Positions 1-4,461 of a stretch of DNA of 5,275 nucleotides are shown here, one piece after another (the stretch's first letter is position 1; the number at the start of each line of letters is the position of its first letter). This DNA comes from Bifidobacterium breve (GTDB lineage: Bacteria; Bacteroidota; Bacteroidia; Cytophagales; UBA9547), in contig CALPQG020000220.1 of assembly GCA_943325655.2 (NCBI GenBank), positions 1 to 5,275 on the forward strand, in the 5' to 3' direction. The position numbers and the translations under genes are program-made. The notes under the pieces were generated by a model. The model did not search any database. It was not told where the DNA came from and saw nothing but the letters and a program-made list of their open reading frames with translations.

Positions 1-692
1 CTACTTATGTACATGGCAGTAAATTGTTCAGTGAACAAACAGCTGTTTATTGTGCCATTGACGGTGAATTGTTGGGCTATTATGCATTGAGCAATGCTTA
101 TAGAACAGGTTTGGAAAACTTGGTAGGTCAACTGAAAAACAAATACAAGTTGTTTGTCCTTTCAGGGGATCATGACCGTGAGATGAAAACTTTGCAGGCG
201 ATTTTTGGTGAAAATACACCCATATATTTTAACCAATCACCTCAGGACAAATTGACATTTGTCGCTAATCTTAAACAACAAGGGAACAAAGTGATGATGA
301 TTGGCGATGGACTGAACGATGCCGGTGCTTTAAAAATGAGCGATGTTGGGGTTTCTGTTACTGAAAATGTCAGTAATTTTTCTCCTGCCTGCGATGCCAT
401 TTTAGATGCTACAGCCTTTGGGAAATTGTATGACTTTATGCAGTTTTCTGTTAAAAGTGTCAACATCATCAAGGCCTGCTATGTCATTTCATTGACTTAT
501 AATATGGTTGGCTTGACCATCGCAGTACAAGGACAATTGTCTCCCGTATTTGCCGCGATATTCATGCCTTTGAGTTCAATAACAGTCATGTTATTTACCA
601 CATTGACCACGAATTTGATTTGGAAAAATGGTGCAGGGTTTAGGGTTCTCCGTTCAGAGTCAAAACTGTTAACCCCAACCCCAATACACTAA
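1..692 (+). CDS. ccoI: CcoI/FixI-type copper P1B-ATPase, C-terminal part (5' truncated by window edge)
   Basis: The reading frame is open from base 3 and about 229 codons are visible; the metal-binding domain, first membrane helices, CPC and DKTGT motifs would lie upstream of the window. What is seen: the P-domain segment LSGDHDRE (about 159-182), the Mg-binding hinge motif GDGLNDAGAL (303-332), and two final membrane helices with the copper-site residues of P1B-1 ATPases, YN in the first (498-503) and MPLSS in the second (564-578). Proteins of this family move Cu(I) across the inner membrane for the CuB centre of cbb3 oxidase, and the neighbouring ccoS and ccoNO fit that role. The last 22 or so residues (KNGAGFRVLR onward to the stop) follow the last helix and are encoded by spacer-type repeat DNA (636-682), so this tail is probably an accretion and not a conserved domain. 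CopA-type efflux ATPase is the alternative, made unlikely by the context. Confidence 0.93.
   Translation, partial: TYVHGSKLFSEQTAVYCAIDGELLGYYALSNAYRTGLENLVGQLKNKYKLFVLSGDHDREMKTLQAIFGENTPIYFNQSPQDKLTFVANLKQQGNKVMMIGDGLNDAGALKMSDVGVSVTENVSNFSPACDAILDATAFGKLYDFMQFSVKSVNIIKACYVISLTYNMVGLTIAVQGQLSPVFAAIFMPLSSITVMLFTTLTTNLIWKNGAGFRVLRSESKLLTPTPIH
636..682. repeat. Heptad-type inverted repeat overlapping the ccoI 3' end
   Basis: A G/T-rich arm GGGTTTAGGGTT (636-647) faces an A/C-rich arm AACCCCAACCCC (671-682); 10 of 12 positions pair around a 23-base loop. TTTAGGGTT (639-647) and GTTCAGAGT (652-660) are the exact reverse complements of AACCCTAAA (1013-1021) and ACTCTGAAC (979-987 and 993-1001) in the spacer before ccoNO, so this belongs to the same repeat family as the other spacers. 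It is translated as the end of CcoI. No T-run follows the stem, so it does not look like an intrinsic terminator. The sequence match is seen directly; the shared origin is inferred. Confidence 0.6.
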
Positions 693-704
693 ATTTATAA
701 ACAC

Positions 705-872
705 ATGGAAATCATTATCTTACTTATTGGTATTAGTGTTTTTGTCGCTACTTCCTTTTTGTTGACCTTCATTTGGGCAGTTCGCTCAGGTCAGTATGAA
801 GATGAATATACGCCATCAGTTCGCATGTTATTTGACGGTACAGAAACCAAAAAAGAAAATGAATCTGGGTGA
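705..872 (+). CDS. ccoS: CcoS, cbb3 oxidase maturation protein
   Basis: A 55-residue protein starting MEIIILLIGISVFVA. One N-terminal membrane helix (about residues 2-24) is followed by WAVRSGQYEDEYTPSVRML, which matches the CcoS signature of a Trp after the helix, then GQ(Y/F)(E/D)D and a Pro. The short, charged C-terminal tail ends KKENESG. In Rhodobacter, CcoS is required for the oxidase to receive its haem b and copper cofactors in CcoN. The ATG lies 12 bases after the ccoI stop, and no Shine-Dalgarno sequence precedes it (ATTTATAAACACATG), as is common in Bacteroidota. The position between ccoI and ccoNO is the expected one. Assignment rests on motif, size and context. Confidence 0.92.
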   Translation: MEIIILLIGISVFVATSFLLTFIWAVRSGQYEDEYTPSVRMLFDGTETKKENESG

Positions 873-1033
873 AAGTGTTAACAGTGGAGAGTTTTCAGTG
901 GGATGTTTTCAGTTTAGAGTTTTCAGTTTAGACTTTAAAAAACACTCTTAAATCTCTTCCTCAAACTACTTACCCTAAACTCTGAACTCTAAACTCTGAA
1001 CTCTAAACTCTCAACCCTAAAATTTAAATTAAA
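873..1033. repeat. Spacer 1: 14-bp (2x7) repeats in two facing arms, ccoS-ccoNO
   Basis: The left arm has four copies of a 14-mer close to GTTTTCAGTTTAGA starting at 877, 891, 905 and 919 (the last two identical). The right arm has about four copies of CTCTGAACTCTAAA starting at 966, 980, 994 and 1008 (980 and 994 identical), ending 12 bases before the ccoNO ATG. The arms are complementary: AGTTTAGAGTT (911-921) pairs perfectly with AACTCTAAACT at both 985-995 and 999-1009, so a hairpin could form in more than one register. The central 933-965 is A/T-rich and less regular. I see no promoter, Shine-Dalgarno sequence or T-tailed terminator here; the spacer holds no gene. Confidence 0.85.
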
Positions 1034-3136
1034 ATGTCCATCGAAAGATTCAGTTATGACAATAAGATTGTGAAGTATTTCATTATCGCGTGTGTTATAT
1101 TTGGTATTGTTGGGATGTCAGTAGGTTTGCTGGCGGCCATACAATTGTATTATCCCCTATTCAATTTTGATATTGCTTATACTTCATTTGGAAGAATTAG
1201 GCCTTTGCATACCAATGCAGTAATTTTTGCATTCGTAGGAAACGCCATTTTTGCTGGGGTATATTACTCCATGCAAAGGTTGCTTAAAACCAGGATGTAC
1301 AGTGATAAGCTGAGCTGGATCAATTTCTGGGGCTGGCAATTAATCATTGTTGCTGCTGCAGTAACGCTGCCTTTGGGGATTACATCTTCAAAAGAATATG
1401 CTGAATTAGAATGGCCTATAGATATTGCCATTACGTTGGTGTGGGTAGTGTTTGGCATCAACTTTATCGGAACCATCCTTGTTCGTCGTGAAAAACACAT
1501 GTATGTAGCGATTTGGTTTTTCCTCGCTACTTTGATTACTGTGGCGGTTTTACACCTTGTCAATTCATTTGCTTTACCGGTTAATTTCTTCAAAAGTTAT
1601 TCTGCTTATGCAGGGGTACAAGATGCTCTTGTGCAGTGGTGGTATGGTCACAATGCGGTGGCATTTTTCCTGACTACGCCTTATTTGGGTTTGATGTATT
1701 ACTTCTTACCTAAGGCGGCCGAACGTCCGGTGTATTCTTACAAATTGTCTATTGTACACTTCTGGTCTTTGATCTTTATTTATATCTGGGCTGGACCTCA
1801 CCACTTGTTATATACGGCATTGCCTGATTGGGCTCAGGCTTTGGGTACAGCATTTTCAATCATGTTAATTGCTCCGTCCTGGGGTGGTATGGTGAATGGT
1901 TTGTTGACACTTCGTGGTGCTTGGGACAAAGTGAGGGAAGATGTAGTATTGAAATTTATGGTAGTGGCGGTAACCTGTTACGGGATGGCAACACTTGAAG
2001 GACCATTATTGTCTTTGAAAAATATCAATGCCATTGGTCACTATACCGACTGGATCGTTGCTCATGTGCATGTTGGAGCATTGGGATGGAATGGGTTCTT
2101 AACTTTCGGGATGTTGTACTGGATGGTGCCAAGAATGTGGAGAACAAAATTGTATTCCAATACCTTGGCCAATACACACTTCTGGTTGGGTACTTTGGGG
2201 ATTATCTTTTATGCTTTACCCATGTACTGGGCAGGTGTTACCCAAAGTTTGATGTGGAAAGAATTTACACCGGACGGTTTCCTGAAATATCCTAACTTCT
2301 TGGAAACGGTAACGCAAATTGTACCGATGTACATTGCCAGGTCAGTTGGTGGTGGTTTGTACTTGATTGGGGTATTTGTAATGACGTACAACTTAATCAA
2401 AACTGCTGCTCAGGGGAGTTTCTTGGCGAATGAAGAAGCGGAAGCTCCAGCATTGGAAAAAGCAGCACATGGTAAAGAATTTTGGCATTCCATTTTGGAA
2501 CGTAAACCATTGTTGATGGCAATATTGGCTACCATTATGATTTCTATTGGGGGATTGATAGAATTGGTGCCTACCTTTTTGGTGAAATCAAATGTGCCTA
2601 CCATTTCTTCTGTAACCCCTTATACACCATTGGAATTAGAAGGTCGTGATTTGTACATCCGTGAAGGTTGTGTGGGTTGCCATTCTCAAATGGTTCGTCC
2701 ATTCAGGTCTGAGACCATGCGTTATGGAGATTATTCCAAAGCAGGCGAATTTGTATATGACCGTCCATTTTTATGGGGATCAAAAAGAACAGGACCTGAT
2801 TTGCACAGGATAGGAGGCAAGTCTCCCGATTCATGGCATTACTTGCACATGTTGGATCCTACGAATACTTCAACAGGATCTATTATGCCTAAATATCCTT
2901 GGTTGATTGAGGATGAATTGGACATCTCTCAAACCAAAGCGAAAATTTCTACGCTTCGTCAGTTGGGTGTTCCTTATCCAAAAGGTTATGAAGACAAAGC
3001 TTTGGCTGACTTGAATAAACAAGCCGAAACGATTGTTGCTAGCCTTGAAAAAGACAAAATCAAAACCACCAAGGACAAAGAAATCATTGCGATGATTGCT
3101 TACCTGCAAAGACTTGGAACAGACATTAAAAAGTGA
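1034..3136 (+). CDS. ccoNO: cbb3-type cytochrome c oxidase, fused subunits I and II (CcoN-CcoO)
   Basis: A 700-residue fusion that carries the catalytic core of a high-affinity cbb3 oxidase, reducing O2 to water with electrons from cytochrome c and pumping protons across the inner membrane. Residues 1 to about 465 are CcoN, a multi-helix membrane domain. By comparison with Pseudomonas stutzeri CcoN (numbering shifted by one), H59 and H346 bind low-spin haem b, H344 binds haem b3, H206, H256 and H257 bind CuB, Y250 is the tyrosine cross-linked to H206, and E322 is the conserved Glu of LEGP. After a linker, residues about 493-517 form the CcoO anchor helix, and the periplasmic CcoO domain has one haem c site, CVGCH (546-550), with M618 of SIMPK as likely axial ligand. 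The usual separate genes are joined in one frame with no stop or frameshift. The ATG follows an A/T-rich leader (AATTTAAATTAAAATG). Nothing essential is missing. Confidence 0.97.
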   Translation: MSIERFSYDNKIVKYFIIACVIFGIVGMSVGLLAAIQLYYPLFNFDIAYTSFGRIRPLHTNAVIFAFVGNAIFAGVYYSMQRLLKTRMYSDKLSWINFWGWQLIIVAAAVTLPLGITSSKEYAELEWPIDIAITLVWVVFGINFIGTILVRREKHMYVAIWFFLATLITVAVLHLVNSFALPVNFFKSYSAYAGVQDALVQWWYGHNAVAFFLTTPYLGLMYYFLPKAAERPVYSYKLSIVHFWSLIFIYIWAGPHHLLYTALPDWAQALGTAFSIMLIAPSWGGMVNGLLTLRGAWDKVREDVVLKFMVVAVTCYGMATLEGPLLSLKNINAIGHYTDWIVAHVHVGALGWNGFLTFGMLYWMVPRMWRTKLYSNTLANTHFWLGTLGIIFYALPMYWAGVTQSLMWKEFTPDGFLKYPNFLETVTQIVPMYIARSVGGGLYLIGVFVMTYNLIKTAAQGSFLANEEAEAPALEKAAHGKEFWHSILERKPLLMAILATIMISIGGLIELVPTFLVKSNVPTISSVTPYTPLELEGRDLYIREGCVGCHSQMVRPFRSETMRYGDYSKAGEFVYDRPFLWGSKRTGPDLHRIGGKSPDSWHYLHMLDPTNTSTGSIMPKYPWLIEDELDISQTKAKISTLRQLGVPYPKGYEDKALADLNKQAETIVASLEKDKIKTTKDKEIIAMIAYLQRLGTDIKK

Positions 3137-3283
3137 TGAGTTTTTAGTGTTGAGTGTTGATATTTTACTCATCACTCCATCACTAAAGAAGATGGGTATT
3201 TAAACACTCATCACTCAACACTAAAAACTAAAAAGACAGGTATTTACTAAATACTCATCATTCAACACTAAACACTAAAAAAG
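3133..3283. repeat. Spacer 2: heptad arms with an 18-bp perfect inverted repeat, ccoNO-ccoQ
   Basis: The left arm starts inside the ccoNO stop codon as heptads GTGATGA, GTTTTTA, GTGTTGA, GTGTTGA (3133-3160). AGTTTTTAGTGTTGAGTG (3139-3156) is the exact reverse complement of CACTCAACACTAAAAACT (3212-3229); after one mismatch three more pairs form, leaving a loop of roughly 47 bases. The right side reads as heptads CACTCAT, CACTCAA, CACTAAA, AACTAAA from 3205. The last A-rich block ends directly at the ccoQ ATG. There is no T-run after the stem's right arm, so an intrinsic terminator is unlikely; an mRNA hairpin between cistrons is possible. No gene is present. Confidence 0.85.
3161..3282. repeat. 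Direct repeat of the pre-start block, about two and a half copies
   Basis: Blocks at 3191-3234 (44 bp) and 3235-3282 (48 bp) share, in order, GGTATTTA, ACTCATCA, TCAACACTAAA and ACTAAAAA; a shorter version lies at 3161-3190 (TATTTTACTCATCACTCC, then CACTAAAGAA). Each block ends in an A-rich run followed by GA, giving GAAGATGGG at 3188, AAAGACAGG at 3233 and AAAGATGTA at 3281, where only the last is the real ccoQ start. This looks like tandem duplication of the sequence leading into the start codon. The first copy leaves a decoy ATG at 3192 that is followed by a stop after three codons. Confidence 0.7.
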
Positions 3284-3484
3284 ATGTACAAAGAAACATT
3301 AAGGTCAATCGAGGGAATACAAATTTACCCTCTTGTATCGCTGGCCATATTTGGGTTGTTTTTTATTAGTCTAATCATTTGGGTTATGCAAGTAGATAAA
3401 GCATATATCCATGAAATGAGTAACCTGCCTTTAATCGATGACCAAAGTAGCAATATTAAAAAGAAAGGAGATAGTCATGTGTAA
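3284..3484 (+). CDS. ccoQ: CcoQ-like small subunit of cbb3 oxidase
   Basis: A 66-residue protein with a single membrane helix (about residues 15-36, YPLVSLAIFGLFFISLIIWV), then a short cytoplasmic tail with DKAYIHEMSNLPLID, a pattern of the CcoQ/FixQ family (Asp-Lys, Tyr, then M..LPL.D). CcoQ is not catalytic; in proteobacteria it stabilises the association of CcoP with the CcoNO core. The gene sits between ccoNO and ccoP as expected. The ATG is preceded by an A-rich block (CTAAAAAAGATG) with no Shine-Dalgarno sequence. The last eight bases overlap the start of ccoP (ATGTGTAA), suggesting translational coupling. Small size limits certainty, but position and motif agree. Confidence 0.88.
   Translation: MYKETLRSIEGIQIYPLVSLAIFGLFFISLIIWVMQVDKAYIHEMSNLPLIDDQSSNIKKKGDSHV
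3464..3470 (+). promoter_or_regulatory. Strong Shine-Dalgarno sequence for ccoP
   Basis: AAAGGAG lies inside the ccoQ coding region, six bases before the ATG at 3477. It fixes the ccoP start at 3477 and not at the in-frame ATG at 3438, which has no such site. None of the other starts in this window has a recognisable Shine-Dalgarno sequence, and this is the one junction without heptad repeats, so ccoP seems to use a different mode of initiation. Confidence 0.75.
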
Positions 3485-4316
3485 AAGAATAGCATTAAAA
3501 GCAATAGGAATGCTGATGGTATTTCCTGCTTCTGTTTGGGCAGCTGAAACAGTGGTGGCAGCAAAGGTGAAAGAGGCTTCTTATTGGCAACCCATCTTGG
3601 ATATGAAACCAGAAATACTGATTTCAATCATATTGTTGGTGTATGTTACCATACTTACATTGGTAACTACCTATTTGTCAATTTCGGTTATCAGGCATGT
3701 ATACTATCCTGTAAAACCAGGAGAAAAACATGTAGGTGTATTAGCATCTGCCTGGAATAATATTGATGCAAAATACATTTCAGGGAAATATATGGATGAA
3801 ACCAGTGAAGGCGGCGTTCGTGAAGGACACGTATATGATGGTATTCAGGAGCTTGACAATTTTATGCCACCTTGGTTGCAAGCCATCATGATTGGTACGG
3901 TAATATTTGCAGCGGTGTATTTGATGAATATTTTTGTTTGGGGTGGTATTGATTACCAAAAAGAAGAATATGATCAAGAAATGGTGCAAGCAGAAATTGA
4001 TGTCAATGCGTATTTGGCGAAAGCGGCTAATAGTATTGATGAAAATTCAGTAAAACTGGTAACCGACAAAGAAGCTATTGAAGCAGGTGCCAAAATATTT
4101 GCGTCAACCTGTAAAACATGTCATGGAGCTACTGCCGAAGGGGCTGCCGGCCCAAACCTCAAAGATGATGTATGGATACATGGAGGAAAAGTCAATGAAA
4201 TCTTTAAAACAGTGAAATACGGTGTAAAAGAAAAAGGAATGCCAACCTGGAAAGAAAAACTACGCCCTATTGAAATTCAAAATGTAGCGGGTTATATATT
4301 GAGTTTGAAAAAGTAG
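3477..4316 (+). CDS. ccoP: CcoP, single-haem cytochrome c subunit III of cbb3 oxidase
   Basis: A 279-residue membrane-anchored cytochrome c that takes electrons from the periplasmic donor and passes them to CcoO. The chosen ATG (3477) follows AAAGGAG and yields a protein opening with a probable signal or anchor segment (MCKRIALKAIGMLMVFPASV, possible cleavage near VWAA, residues 20-23). A first membrane helix lies at about 46-73. The FixP/CcoP N-terminal signature follows: VYDGIQELDNFMPPW (119-133) running into a second helix (about 133-155). A linker of acidic character leads to one cytochrome c domain with CKTCH (212-216) and M255 in KGMPTW as the likely sixth ligand. Proteobacterial CcoP has two CXXCH sites; here there is one, and the region between helix and domain is too short for another. 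The start overlaps ccoQ by 8 bases. An upstream in-frame ATG at 3438 would add 13 residues and spoil the signal segment. Confidence 0.95.
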   Translation: MCKRIALKAIGMLMVFPASVWAAETVVAAKVKEASYWQPILDMKPEILISIILLVYVTILTLVTTYLSISVIRHVYYPVKPGEKHVGVLASAWNNIDAKYISGKYMDETSEGGVREGHVYDGIQELDNFMPPWLQAIMIGTVIFAAVYLMNIFVWGGIDYQKEEYDQEMVQAEIDVNAYLAKAANSIDENSVKLVTDKEAIEAGAKIFASTCKTCHGATAEGAAGPNLKDDVWIHGGKVNEIFKTVKYGVKEKGMPTWKEKLRPIEIQNVAGYILSLKK

Positions 4317-4461
4317 TTTATTTAGTTTTGAGTTTTGAATGTTGAGTTTTTAGTAAAAAGCGTTTTATAAAACAACAAAACTGTAAACCGATAACTGACT
4401 ACTGTAAACTAACTATTTATAGCTATTCAACACTCAACATTCAACACTCAACACTCAAAAT
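4317..4461. repeat. Spacer 3: heptad arms forming a 19-bp near-perfect inverted repeat, ccoP-ccoG
   Basis: Straight after the ccoP stop, heptads GTTTTGA, GTTTTGA, ATGTTGA, GTTTTTA fill 4325-4352. The right arm is five heptads from 4424, mostly CACTCAA, ending at 4458 three bases before the ccoG ATG. TTGAGTTTTGAATGTTGAG (4328-4346) pairs with CTCAACATTCAACACTCAA (4433-4451) at 18 of 19 positions. The centre also keeps the 7-base period: CTGTAAA recurs at 4381 and 4402, exactly 21 bases apart. A 12-bp palindrome GTTTTATAAAAC lies at 4362-4373. I see no promoter, Shine-Dalgarno sequence or T-tailed terminator, and no gene. Confidence 0.85.

Noticed and set aside
303..332. GDGLNDAGAL differing from the canonical GDGxNDxPAL in CcoI
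   Set aside because: The Asp and Asn residues for Mg binding are intact, and Gly for Pro is, as far as I recall, usual in CcoI of this lineage.
636..647. TTTAGGG-like sequence resembling plant-type telomere repeats
   Set aside because: Only one full unit is present, in a bacterial operon, and it fits the local heptad repeat family.
873..1033. Promoter of the Bacteroidota type (TTTG with TAnnTTTG) before ccoNO
   Set aside because: No TAnnTTTG match was found in the spacer; co-transcription from upstream is more likely.
1264..1593. Antisense open frame within ccoNO
   Set aside because: Shadow of the strongly conserved CcoN coding region; no start context or family features.
3156..3170. FNR-type box (TTGAT-N4-ATCAA) expected for an oxygen-regulated oxidase
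   Set aside because: TTGAT is present but the other half does not match; no convincing copy was found in any spacer. The operon promoter is probably upstream of the window.
3192..3203. Three-codon ORF (Met-Gly-Ile) as a leader peptide
   Set aside because: Best explained as a by-product of the duplicated pre-start block; too short to support on its own.
3139..3240. Stem between ccoNO and ccoQ as an intrinsic terminator
   Set aside because: The stem is AT-rich with a long loop and is followed by an A-rich, not T-rich, run; termination here would separate ccoNO from its partner subunits.
3438..3476. Upstream in-frame start for ccoP
   Set aside because: It has no ribosome binding site, would lie deeper in ccoQ, and would put charged residues ahead of the signal segment; the ATG at 3477 has AAAGGAG at ideal spacing.
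4362..4373. Palindrome GTTTTATAAAAC as a terminator or operator
   Set aside because: It is A/T-only apart from its ends, has no GC stem or loop, and sits in A/T-rich repeat DNA where such a palindrome can arise by chance.
4424..4458. Regular short repeats suggestive of a CRISPR array
   Set aside because: Units are 7 bp, directly adjacent and without unique spacers; no cas genes are nearby.
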